Origin: Verrucomicrobiaceae bacterium
GTDB lineage: Bacteria; Verrucomicrobiota; Verrucomicrobiia; Verrucomicrobiales; Verrucomicrobiaceae
Length of the DNA stretch: 64,000 nt
Direction: 5' to 3'
Assembly (NCBI GenBank): GCA_024232965.1
Contig: JACKQF010000012.1
Location: forward strand, 1-64,000
Both the position numbers and the translations under genes were made by a program. The first letter of the stretch is position 1; the number at the start of each line of letters is the position of its first letter. Positions 32,901 to 40,248 of this stretch are shown here, piece after piece. A model generated the notes under the pieces. The model did no database searches and was not told the DNA's origin. It saw only the letters and a list, made by a program, of their open reading frames with translations.

Positions 32901-35165
32901 AGGTGCGGGCCATTCGATGCGCTTTTGGCCTGCCTGCGACTCGAACTTCCCCACGTCCTCCAGTTTGCCAAACATGATGCGCTCCTTGCGACTCGCGTCC
33001 TTGTCGCCCTGCGTCACCGCGAGCCAGATCGTGCCGTTGTGCTCGTGGAAGGTCGGGTATTGGAAGGACTTCGGCGTCTCGAAGCGATACTTGCGCTCCC
33101 AGGTCTTGCCATCGCGCGAGATGTCCACGTTGAACACACTGCGGTTCACGCCCTGGATCTTCGTCGCCTCCTGCCAGCCGAGGTAATAGACGCCACCGAA
33201 CTTGTCGAAGGTCGGCTTCGAGTTCGCGCCGTTCGGCACCTGCGGCATCTGCTTGCCGACGCTCCACGTTTTGCCATCAGCGCTCGTGGAGAAGTGGTAG
33301 TTGCCCTTGTCATTGCGAATGATGGCCATCCAGGTGCCATCGGGCAGGCGATTCACCGCAGGCTCGCTCAGTTGCTCTGACTGCGGTTCGTTGAAGTGCC
33401 CGAGCACTTCAAAGGTCTCCAAATCGTCGTGCACCAACGCCAGCGCATTCTGTTTGCCGCTGAAGTTGTTCAAAGCCACGTAGAGCTTGCCATCGAACTT
33501 CTTGAACGAATCAAAGATGAAGAAAGCCGAATCCACCGCCTTCTTTGTGAATCCCTGCGCCGCCGCATCCGCATGAAAATACTGCGGCTGAAAATCAAAG
33601 GTCCCCGCTGCTGTCTTGAGCTTCGCCTTATGGATCGTCTTCACGAACTCGCCGCTCTTCAGATCAAAGTCGCGATACCACATCTGCGATTGCCGCTTGC
33701 CCGGATCTTCGCTCGTGAAGTAGCAACGAAGCGTGCCGTCATCCTTCTGAAGGATGCGCGGCACAAAACAAGCCCCCACCGGCAGCGTCTCGTTCTCAAA
33801 CACCTGCTCGCCCTTCGCAAAGTCGATCACCTGCTCCAACGCGAGGGTCTTCAAGTTCACGATCGACAACGTGGCATAAATGAACGGCCATCCCGCGCTC
33901 TCTCCCGCCTTCACATCATTCGCCTCCGTCACGATGTAAGCACGGTCACCCACACAAACAAACTCCGCATCATGCGCCCCTTTCACGCGAGGCGCGGAGG
34001 TGTTCACAAGCCGCTGCATGACGATGTCGCCCGCGAGCGCAGGGTCCCACTCAGCAGGCAAAAGCTTCGGCTTGTCGAGCTTACTGATGATTTGCTTCAA
34101 GATCACCGCGCCGGAGACGTTCTTGCCTGCGATTACATCTTCCTCTTTGAACTTGGCCAGCAGGATCTCGCCAGCGCCTTGGCGATCCCGGTCGTAGGTG
34201 ATCCATAGGAGGCCGTCTTTGTCTTGGATACCATCGGGGTAGGAGATGCTGCTGCGTTCATCGAGGAGGAGGCCTTCGTTCCAGGTCTGGCCGTCGTCGG
34301 TGGAGATTTGGGCGGTGAGGTGGCTGCGACCTTTGAACTTGTAGTGGTTCACGAGGAGGAGGTTGCCGGAGGTGAGGCGGCGAATGAAGAAGCGGGAACC
34401 TGGGTTGGCGATGGTGCTGGCTTTGGGTTCGTCCCAAGTCTCGCCCTTGTCTGATGAATGGCTTTCCCAGAGGAAGCCACTGCCGGTGCGCGTAAGGAGC
34501 CAGAGACGCCCGTCCTTCAGCTCGACGATCATGCATTCGAGCGCCCATTTGGGAGTATTGAGAGCGCCGTGGAGCTTCCAGGTTTTGCCTTCATCGTGCG
34601 AGATGCCGACGCCTTGGAGTTGGTCGGAGAAGGGGAACCAATCGTGTGCGGGCTTCACCGCGTGAGTCACGGGCATGATCCACTCGCCGGTGGAAAGCAC
34701 CGTGGGTTTGTTCATGCGGAAGGCGAAGGGGGCTTCATCGAAACCGACGCGGAATTCGTCACCGAATACCGGAGGCGTGGCGTCCGGGTCATCGCAAATG
34801 CGGGCGTGGACGTCATGAACGGCGGTGTCTTTATTGCCGCGATTGAAGATATACCAAAGGCGACCCTTGGGATCGATCCACAGCGTAGGATCGAAACACC
34901 GTGTCCCATCCTTTGGCAAACCCATGGCCTGCGGTGAGGTGAAGGTCTTGGCCTGATCATCGCTGTAGCAAAGCAGCACCGTGTTGTCGGGTGATGGCTC
35001 CTTTGGCCCGCCGGTGAACCAGGAGGAAAACACGCGACCGTTCGCGGTGCGTTCCAATCCAGGGATGCCTTGCCAAGTGCGCTCCATCTCGGCTCCCTCA
35101 ACTTTGACGACGGCGAAAGACGCGGCGCAGGAGAGAAGTAGAAGGAAGAGTCGGTGAATCGTCAT
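29907..35165 (-). CDS. Giant exported protein with multiple sialidase-like (BNR) propellers
   Basis: This is a 1752-residue protein from ATG 35165, which opens a signal peptide (MTIHRLFLLLLSCAASFAVVKVEGA); an ATG at 35186 precedes it. Domain A (about 25-358) is a sialidase-type propeller with Asp boxes SHDEGKTW, SSDKGETW and STDDGQTW. Domain B (365-755) is a second, divergent propeller with STSADGKTW and SRDGKTW. A beta-sandwich-like linker (762-875) follows. Domain A' (880-1228) repeats domain A, with SDDDGASW, STDEGASW, SSDGGATW and SDDEGQTW; the blocks ILLAKFKEEDVIAGK and ILMAKFREEDVLAGK mark the duplication. Domain C (1265-1752) starts IPIDVGRQLFVDDFLIEKTTLKRTFH, typical of PVC five-bladed glycosidase-like proteins. 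The specificity (sialic acid or another acidic glycan) is unknown. It heads the transporter/kinase/aldolase operon. Confidence 0.85.
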   Translation of the reverse strand: MTIHRLFLLLLSCAASFAVVKVEGAEMERTWQGIPGLERTANGRVFSSWFTGGPKEPSPDNTVLLCYSDDQAKTFTSPQAMGLPKDGTRCFDPTLWIDPKGRLWYIFNRGNKDTAVHDVHARICDDPDATPPVFGDEFRVGFDEAPFAFRMNKPTVLSTGEWIMPVTHAVKPAHDWFPFSDQLQGVGISHDEGKTWKLHGALNTPKWALECMIVELKDGRLWLLTRTGSGFLWESHSSDKGETWDEPKASTIANPGSRFFIRRLTSGNLLLVNHYKFKGRSHLTAQISTDDGQTWNEGLLLDERSSISYPDGIQDKDGLLWITYDRDRQGAGEILLAKFKEEDVIAGKNVSGAVILKQIISKLDKPKLLPAEWDPALAGDIVMQRLVNTSAPRVKGAHDAEFVCVGDRAYIVTEANDVKAGESAGWPFIYATLSIVNLKTLALEQVIDFAKGEQVFENETLPVGACFVPRILQKDDGTLRCYFTSEDPGKRQSQMWYRDFDLKSGEFVKTIHKAKLKTAAGTFDFQPQYFHADAAAQGFTKKAVDSAFFIFDSFKKFDGKLYVALNNFSGKQNALALVHDDLETFEVLGHFNEPQSEQLSEPAVNRLPDGTWMAIIRNDKGNYHFSTSADGKTWSVGKQMPQVPNGANSKPTFDKFGGVYYLGWQEATKIQGVNRSVFNVDISRDGKTWERKYRFETPKSFQYPTFHEHNGTIWLAVTQGDKDASRKERIMFGKLEDVGKFESQAGQKRIEWPAPPPDAPVVMKRGVKLFTDREYVIDEMPDAVKDLPFLRTSIEKMDVTVSKAGTLFALTPTIRPKAASQEEALQKAGFAKVDVPETQLFPGEINRVSLYRKAVKAGERLQFRKMVLLVLADGARVGVRDPNAPVVIANPGAEFQDDARPGAMIIGMDRTPKGRIWGCWTGTGDKKDGYFLLATSDDDGASWSKPRLAVGARTEFGQKLSGALVGNLWTDPKGRLWLFFDQQLGNPDDRVTNWFMRCDDPDSAEPTWSEPVPFADGCTLNKPTVLKNGDWLLPVSDWRKQTARVFASTDEGASWKERGSLQFPGWQFDEHMMVELNDGRLWMLARTKGQPHESFSSDGGATWSEPRQAATVQNVSARFFLRRLKSGRILLVKNGSPTERLQKRTHMAAYLSDDEGQTWKGGLLLDERNAVSYPDGFESPDGLIYILYDWNRHSDAEILMAKFREEDVLAGKIVSKDAKLRMLVNKATGPKPEKLYNGIELPDVWPPRFRDPNSAEPMEVPYLKRPPKTIPIDVGRQLFVDDFLIEKTTLKRTFHQAKKFEGNPVFKAETERELGPSTQGEAGEEATTFTGQGGVFYDPAEKLFKMFYVAGWRGPLSLATSPDMKTWTRHGELLPEGLRWTGTKLNTGGSDNCVWFDLNAKSPAERIKYLTCWLHVPKEQRPEGFMHSLHVSDGKTWSDAVTTSIAADDYCSFFYNPFREKWCFSIKRGTSRGRSRYYYESDEFLKGADWGKGVYWTSTDKLDAPEPQGRYPGAGDTPQLYSLNAVAYESLIVGMHYIHRGPNNSICEKGKFPKLVDLELGFSRDGFHWDRPDRSGFIVGSRTEGSWDRGYLHGAAGVFVVLDDQLVFPYMGTSGIAPSGHRGMYTGGSIGLATLRRDGFASMDGPGELTTRPVKFKGDHLFANVNGEVRVELLDEAGKVIAASAPLAGDFTKQQIELPELFQHAGQPVRFRFHLTRGSLYSFWVTPDEGGSSNGFVGAGGPDFKGLRDTAN
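31482..35093 (-). repeat. Duplicated BNR propeller modules A and A' within the giant gene
   Basis: Module A is encoded by about 34092-35093 and module A' by about 31482-32525. Shared features in the same order are TFTSP or SWSKP Asp boxes, DPKGRLW, MNKPTVLSTGEW or LNKPTVLKNGDW, VELKDGRLWLL or VELNDGRLWML, ARFFLRRLKSGRILLV or SRFFIRRLTSGNLLLV, LLLDER, SYPDG, and the closing EED(V)xAGK segment. Confidence 0.85.
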
Positions 35166-35423
35166 GGACGAGAGAACGAAGCTCAAAGGTCTATTTCGCG
35201 GGAGTAGATACGCCTTAGCGTGTTATGGTAACACCGTGGACGCTTCGGTTACCCTGTCCAGCGATCCCGCCGTTCGTTTCAACGGGGGATTGGTTGAGTG
35301 TTTGGCATGGTGGCTCCGTCGTCTCAGCCACTAAGCCAAGCGTGTTTTGCCAAACTCTATCGGGTGCGTCGCTTGTGGGATGCACACAGTCCACAGTCCG
35401 CCGCGCCAGATGCTGACTGGTTT
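35166..35423. other. 258-bp gap without a recognisable gene
   Basis: The spacer between the redoxin stop and the giant propeller gene start shows no ORF with family resemblance. It should hold the promoter of the propeller/transporter/kinase/aldolase operon. I see no perfect -35/-10 pair. Confidence 0.4.
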
Positions 35424-36002
35424 CTAAATGGCAGCGAGTTCGTTGCCGGGTTTCCACTTGATGCTGCAGCCGGTGCTAGGGCGTTGGGGGGCACATGGGG
35501 GCTGGCCTGCGAGCATTGCCGTCAGGGCTTGGCGGAGGTCGGCACCGTCGACGGGCTTGCCGTTGCCTGGGCGGGAATTGTCAAACTGGCCAGCGTATTG
35601 GAGGCGAAGTTCGCCATCAAAGAGGAAGAAGTCTGGGGTGCAGGCGGCGTGATAAGCGTGGGCTGCAGTCTGATCGGCGTCGACGAGATAAGGGAATTCC
35701 CAGCTGTGTTTTTGCGCAAAAGTTGGCATCTTGTCGGCGGCGTCAGCAGCGTAGCGGGTGGGATCGTTGGAATTGATCGCTACGACTCCGACATTGGCGG
35801 CATCGCATTCTTTGGCGAAGATGGCGAGGGCATCGGCGAGATGGACGACGTAGGGGCAGTGATTGCAAACGAACATCACGAAGAGGCCACGAGGACCGCG
35901 AACGTCGTCCAGCGTGACGAGTTCGCCGCTGGCATCGGGGAGTTCAAACTCAGGTGCGGGGCTCTGGAGATTGAGGAGGTGAGTGGAGGGAACTTCGGCC
36001 AT
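35424..36002 (-). CDS. Thioredoxin-fold redoxin (AhpC/TSA-like)
   Basis: This is a 192-residue protein without a clear signal peptide. APEFELPDASGELVTLDDVRG is the AhpC/TlpA-type entry, followed by GLFVMFVCNHCPYV with a CxxC pair (Cys46, Cys49). AINSNDPTRY, FPYLVDADQTAAHAYHAACTPDFFLFD and LRLQYAGQFDNSRPGN complete the thioredoxin fold; the cis-proline is in TPDFF. Relatives are annotated thioredoxin-family or redoxin proteins of uncertain partner. The C-terminal tail has two further Cys (PPCAPQRPSTGCSIKWK), a segment shared with this subfamily. It starts 3 nt after the PP2C stop. Confidence 0.88.
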   Translation of the reverse strand: MAEVPSTHLLNLQSPAPEFELPDASGELVTLDDVRGPRGLFVMFVCNHCPYVVHLADALAIFAKECDAANVGVVAINSNDPTRYAADAADKMPTFAQKHSWEFPYLVDADQTAAHAYHAACTPDFFLFDGELRLQYAGQFDNSRPGNGKPVDGADLRQALTAMLAGQPPCAPQRPSTGCSIKWKPGNELAAI

Positions 36003-36005
36003 GGT

Positions 36006-36824
36006 TCAGGGTATTTTGATGACGCCGACGGTGGTGTTGTCCTGGCGTTCGTTGTTGATGCGACGGATCGCAAAGATGATGGCGTCGGCGATTTTGTCCG
36101 CAGTGGTGTGCTTGCCAAAGCCGAGCAATTCTTCGAGTTGCTGATGGCTGAGGGTAAAGATGCCGTCGCTAGCGGCGATGATGATGTCTCCGCTGTGAAG
36201 AATGAATGGCTCATTCATGAAGTCCACCATAGGAATGGGCGCACCGAGGAGCGCGGACTGGAGTGTGTGACGATCAGGGTGATGCTCTGCGTCCTCCCGT
36301 GTTATCTCTCCGCGTTCGACCCGTTCCTCCAGGATCGGTGTGAGGGAGTGATCTTCGTTGAGGCGGTGGAGTTCGCCGGCGCGGAAAAGGAATAGCGGGG
36401 AATCGCCGACGGAAATCCAGTTGAGCATGCCGTGGCTGACAAGGATTGCCAGCATGGTGGTGCCCATCGGGGCCCCGGTGTTGGGCATGCGATTCGTCAG
36501 GATGCCGAGGGTATCATTGGCACGATCCAAAGAAATGCGGAGGCGCCAGGAGTGCGATGCATCGTTTTCGTGGTAGGCGCGGACAAACGAATTGACCGCT
36601 ACGTAACTGGCCACGCTGCCTCCGGTGTGGGCACCTAGCCCATCGCCGACGACGAGAAGGAGTCTGCACAGTGGGTCCTCATCGCCATCTGCGGCGTCCG
36701 CGAAGGCATAGTAGTCTTCTTGGTAATCGCGGCGCCCTCTATACTGGCGCGCGGCAAAGTCTTGCTCTTGAATGAATGGCTCTGGCGGGGGCGGAGCGAT
36801 GGGGACGGGCTTGGTTTTGCTCAA
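36006..36824 (-). CDS. PP2C-family protein serine/threonine phosphatase
   Basis: This is a 272-residue cytoplasmic protein. A Pro-rich N-terminus (PIAPPPPEPF) precedes the PP2C core. Motif 1 is GRRDYQEDYYAFAD (Asp37). Motif 2 is VVGDGLGAHTGG (Asp61), motif 5 is MGTTMLAILV, and NWISVGDSPLFLFRAGELHRL, IIIAASDGIFTL and the terminal DNTTVGVI (Asp262) follow. All metal-binding aspartates are therefore kept and the enzyme should be active. It may act on serine/threonine-phosphorylated proteins; no kinase gene is adjacent. It lies between galM and a redoxin on the same strand with gaps of 12 and 3 nt. Confidence 0.93.
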   Translation of the reverse strand: MSKTKPVPIAPPPPEPFIQEQDFAARQYRGRRDYQEDYYAFADAADGDEDPLCRLLLVVGDGLGAHTGGSVASYVAVNSFVRAYHENDASHSWRLRISLDRANDTLGILTNRMPNTGAPMGTTMLAILVSHGMLNWISVGDSPLFLFRAGELHRLNEDHSLTPILEERVERGEITREDAEHHPDRHTLQSALLGAPIPMVDFMNEPFILHSGDIIIAASDGIFTLSHQQLEELLGFGKHTTADKIADAIIFAIRRINNERQDNTTVGVIKIP

Positions 36825-36836
36825 AATGGCGATTTG

Positions 36837-37946
36837 TTAGTGGGCTGAGAAACGCAGAACAGTCGTTGTGTGGTAGGTCTGCCCCGGGCGCAGGACGGCG
36901 CTGGGGAATTTCGGTTTGTTCGGACTGTCAGGGTAGTGCTGTGTCTCCAGGCAAAAGGCGTGGCGGGCCTCATAGACGTGGCCATCTTTACCTGCTACGC
37001 CTTTCAGGTGATTGGCGGTGTAGAGTTGGATGCCTGGCTCGGTAGTCAGAACTTCAAGGGTGCGTCCGCTGGCGGGGTCTCGCGCTGTTGCTGCGCTGCG
37101 CAGGCCAGTGCCGGGAACGACGAAGTTGTGGTCATAGCCTTGGCCCTGAATCAGCGGCTTGCAGTCAACCTCGATGCGCTCTCCGATGCGGTGGGCGGTG
37201 ATGAAGTCCAGTGGAGTGTCTGCGACGGGGGCGATCTCGCCGGTGGTGATGAGTTTATCGTCAGTTGGGGTGAAGGTGGTGGCGTTGACTTGCAGTTCGT
37301 GATCGAGGATGGTGCCGCTACCTTCACCGCCGAGATTGAAGTAGCTGTGGTTCGTCAGGTTTACGACAGTCGGCGCGTCGGTCTCGGCTTTGTAGTCGAG
37401 CACGAGTTCGTTCTGATTGTTCAAGGTATAGGTGACGGTGCAGTCCAGTTTTCCAGGGAAGCCCTCTTCGCCTGCGGCGCTGGTGTAGCGAAGTTCGAGA
37501 GAGACACCATCGGACAGTTCGCGAGGCGTTGCTTGCCAGAGTTGCTTATCAAACCCGACCTTGCCACCGTGGATATGGTTCTCACCTGAGTTGGCAGTGA
37601 CCTTGTATTCGGTGCCATCGATGCTGAAGGCCGCGCCGCCAATGCGGTTGGCGTAACGTCCAGTGATGCAGCCGAAGAACGGATTCTTTTCAAGGTAAGG
37701 TGCCAGCGTGTCGAAGCCAAGAACGACATCTGCCATCTTCCCCTCTTTATCCGGCGCAGTGAGGCTGACGAGGATGCCGCCGTAGTTCATGATGCGAGCC
37801 TCCATCCCGCCAGAATTGCGCAGGGTGAAGAGCCGCACATTCCCACCATTGGAGGTTTCTCCCCAGGGTTCAGACGTGATCGTAGCAGCGGGGTTAGCTA
37901 TGGGCATGGCGAGGCAAAGAGTTGGGATGAGAAAACGCAGGTTCAT
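36837..37946 (-). CDS. galM: Exported aldose 1-epimerase
   Basis: The protein has 369 residues from ATG 37946, the start of a signal peptide (MNLRFLIPTLCLAMPIANPAA). Galactose mutarotase features are NSGGMEARIMNYGGILVSLTAPDKEG, FFGCITGRYANRIG, SGENHIHGGKVGFDKQLW (catalytic His), VVNLTNHSYFNLGGEG (second His) and the C-terminal GIQLYTANHL with a Glu in the EARHAFCLETQHYPDSPN segment. It interconverts alpha and beta anomers of aldohexoses, here probably in the periplasm. It is the first gene of the galM/PP2C/redoxin group; the unusual partner set gives no further clue. Confidence 0.92.
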   Translation of the reverse strand: MNLRFLIPTLCLAMPIANPAATITSEPWGETSNGGNVRLFTLRNSGGMEARIMNYGGILVSLTAPDKEGKMADVVLGFDTLAPYLEKNPFFGCITGRYANRIGGAAFSIDGTEYKVTANSGENHIHGGKVGFDKQLWQATPRELSDGVSLELRYTSAAGEEGFPGKLDCTVTYTLNNQNELVLDYKAETDAPTVVNLTNHSYFNLGGEGSGTILDHELQVNATTFTPTDDKLITTGEIAPVADTPLDFITAHRIGERIEVDCKPLIQGQGYDHNFVVPGTGLRSAATARDPASGRTLEVLTTEPGIQLYTANHLKGVAGKDGHVYEARHAFCLETQHYPDSPNKPKFPSAVLRPGQTYHTTTVLRFSAH

Positions 37947-38073
37947 GGTGGTGGGTTGGACAGCCGGGAGCCAGGCGCTGACTGAGAGCCCAGATTCTGA
38001 CGCCAGAACGGTCAGTGACAAGAAGGAAGTGCATCCGCGATGCGAAAACAGGGACGCGCCCTGATTCGAGCTT

Positions 38074-38523
38074 TTACGCGGTTGGGGGCTTCGGCGGGCG
38101 TCGCATCCACCACAACATGCCAGCAGGGAAAAGGATGAAGGCGGCCAGCGGGAGTATGGAGGACCACCAGGGACCGATGCTGCGCTCCACTAGGACGAGA
38201 CGTGTTGGGTCCGTCGGATCGTGGAAAACCTGCACTGGCTTGCCCTCTTCTACCTCATCGTAGATGTACGAAGCGACATTCTCCGTATGGGTGATGGGAG
38301 TGCTGGAACCTGCGGGGGTGTATGTTAGCGTGACCTTGCGTTTGGTGGACCGATGCTTGCGGCTGCCGCTTCGGTGGACGTCTTTCTTTTCCACTTTGCC
38401 CGTGACCTCTTGAAAGCTGGGAAGGTCTCGCCACAGGGTGTATTGGTTCCAGCAGAGGAAACAGCCGATGGTGATGAAGAGCACCAGCAGACCTTTGAAG
38501 AGGGGGGGTAGGGCCTTTTTCAT
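38074..38523 (-). CDS. DUF3592 membrane protein
   Basis: This is a 149-residue protein with two hydrophobic segments, GLLVLFITIGCFLCWNQYTLW at the N-terminus and SSILPLAAFILFPAGMLWWM near the C-terminus. They flank a small extracytoplasmic beta domain (VTGKVEKKDVHR, KVTLTYTPAGS, VQVFHDPTDPTRLVLVE). The layout and the DPxDPxxxVL segment match DUF3592. Function unknown. It lies 21 nt after the ABC permease gene on the same strand and could be co-transcribed with the importer. Confidence 0.8.
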   Translation of the reverse strand: MKKALPPLFKGLLVLFITIGCFLCWNQYTLWRDLPSFQEVTGKVEKKDVHRSGSRKHRSTKRKVTLTYTPAGSSTPITHTENVASYIYDEVEEGKPVQVFHDPTDPTRLVLVERSIGPWWSSILPLAAFILFPAGMLWWMRRPPKPPTA

Positions 38524-38544
38524 GGTCGGAGAAAAGTGGGCAGC

Positions 38545-40236
38545 TTACTTGAACAGGGCACCCAACTTGCGGCCTAATAAGAGTCCGGCGAGGAGAATGG
38601 TGGTACCGAGGAAAATCATCGCCCACACACCTAGTGCTGCGGCGAGGCTTGGCCCATTGCCCAGCGCGCCGACGAGCGAGTAGATCGCTTTGGTAATCGG
38701 GAAGTGGGCGGTTTGCTGCGCCAGCACCATGGAGTCGCTGACCTCTAGCATGGCAAAGGAAAAGGCGAGCAAACCGCCTGCGACGAGATTCGGCATGACC
38801 AGTGGCAGGGTGATGCGCCACAGGGCTCGTTCGGGCGTGGCACCGAGGTTTTGTGCGGCTTCCTCCAGCGTGGGACTGACTTGTTGAAACCCTGCCGATG
38901 CAGAGCGCACGACATAAGGAAGGCGTCGCACCGAGTACGCGATCACAAGGAGGAGCAATGGATTTTCGCCTAGCATGAGCCAGTCAAAAGGTTGCCCCTC
39001 GCGCGACATCGCGAGGTAACCAAAGGCCATGACGAGGCCTGGCACCGCCAGAGGAAGCATGGCCATGGCGTCCAAGATTTGGCGTCCTGCGATTTTTGTG
39101 CGGACAACGACATAGGCGACGAGCACGCCCAGCACCACATCCACGATCATCGCCAGCACCGAGTACTTCAGGCTGTTGCTGATGGCATTGAGCGTGAGCT
39201 CGTGGCCAAGCGCTGCCCGGTAGTGCGAGAGCGTGAGTTCATGAGGCAGGATAGTGCCATACCAATCGTTGCTGACGGAAAGAAACATGACGCCGAGATG
39301 CGGGAGAACTGCCAAAAAGGTGACGCCGACAAACAGGGCGGTGATGCCCCAGCCCTGCCACGCAGGTGGGAAGATGGTTTCGCGCGCAGTCGTTGCTCGT
39401 CCGCCGCCGCCGCTACTGGATTTTCCGAACAGCACCTTGCTGATGGAGTAGAGCAGGGTACTGAAGACCAGCATCACCAAAACCAGTGCGTAGGGAAGGG
39501 GGTTGTTGCTGAGATCATTGATGCTGCGGAAGACCTGGACCGATGTCACCCGATCGTAATCGAAAACGAGCGGTACGCCCAGTTCAGTGAAGGCCCAAAT
39601 GAAGACGATGGTGCCTCCGGCAAACACGCCTGGCATGATCAGCGGCAGGGTGATTCTCCAGAAGCGTCGCGCAGGAGGGCAGCCGACGTTTGCGGCGGCC
39701 TCTTCCAGCGCGGGGTCCAGATTGGCGAGGGCGGCGACGCTGTTCAGGTAGATGATTGGGTAGAGGTGCAGGATCTCCATCAGCACCACGCCGAGCATTT
39801 GCCCTTGCCCCAGCCAGTCCGCCGGACGCAAAGGATCCATCAGACCCAGCGCGATGAGGAAGCTGTTGATGGCCCCTGCCTGACCAAGCATGGCCTTGAT
39901 CCCAATGGCACCGACAAACGGCGGCAGTACCATGGGCAGAAGGATCAACGAGTTCAGTAGTGCTTTCCCGGGGAACTCATAGCGCACATTGAAAACGGCA
40001 AGGGGGAGTGAGACAATGAGGCAGCCGAGCGTTGTCCATACGGCGATCAAGAACGAGTTCCCGAGCCCAGCGCGATACACTGCGTTGCTGAAAACTTCGA
40101 ACACGAAATCCAGCGTGAATTTGTGGTCAGCGCTGTACAGCGCGGTCTGAATCGTGGCCCAGATGGGATAGAGGAAAAAGCAGCCAAAGAAGGCGGCCAT
40201 CACCACAAAAACCAATCTGCTCAAGGTCTTACTCAT
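38545..40236 (-). CDS. ABC transporter permease, fused double domain (Fe3+/AfuB-like)
   Basis: The 563-residue inner-membrane protein contains two BPD_transp_1 domains in tandem, about 12 helices in all. Each has an EAA loop for contact with the ATPase: EEAAANVGCPPARRFWRITLPLIMPG and EEAAQNLGATPERALWRITLPLVMPN. A short Gly/Ser linker (GKSSSGGGGR) joins the halves. This fused form is typical of iron(III) importers (FbpB/AfuB/SfuB). The start follows the binding-protein stop by 12 nt and completes the three-gene importer. Confidence 0.92.
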   Translation of the reverse strand: MSKTLSRLVFVVMAAFFGCFFLYPIWATIQTALYSADHKFTLDFVFEVFSNAVYRAGLGNSFLIAVWTTLGCLIVSLPLAVFNVRYEFPGKALLNSLILLPMVLPPFVGAIGIKAMLGQAGAINSFLIALGLMDPLRPADWLGQGQMLGVVLMEILHLYPIIYLNSVAALANLDPALEEAAANVGCPPARRFWRITLPLIMPGVFAGGTIVFIWAFTELGVPLVFDYDRVTSVQVFRSINDLSNNPLPYALVLVMLVFSTLLYSISKVLFGKSSSGGGGRATTARETIFPPAWQGWGITALFVGVTFLAVLPHLGVMFLSVSNDWYGTILPHELTLSHYRAALGHELTLNAISNSLKYSVLAMIVDVVLGVLVAYVVVRTKIAGRQILDAMAMLPLAVPGLVMAFGYLAMSREGQPFDWLMLGENPLLLLVIAYSVRRLPYVVRSASAGFQQVSPTLEEAAQNLGATPERALWRITLPLVMPNLVAGGLLAFSFAMLEVSDSMVLAQQTAHFPITKAIYSLVGALGNGPSLAAALGVWAMIFLGTTILLAGLLLGRKLGALFK

Positions 40237-40248
40237 GCGTGCTCGTGG

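Noticed and set aside
38992..39960. 322-residue plus-strand frame rich in His/Gln/Asp
   Set aside because: Its odd composition is that expected opposite a hydrophobic permease gene.
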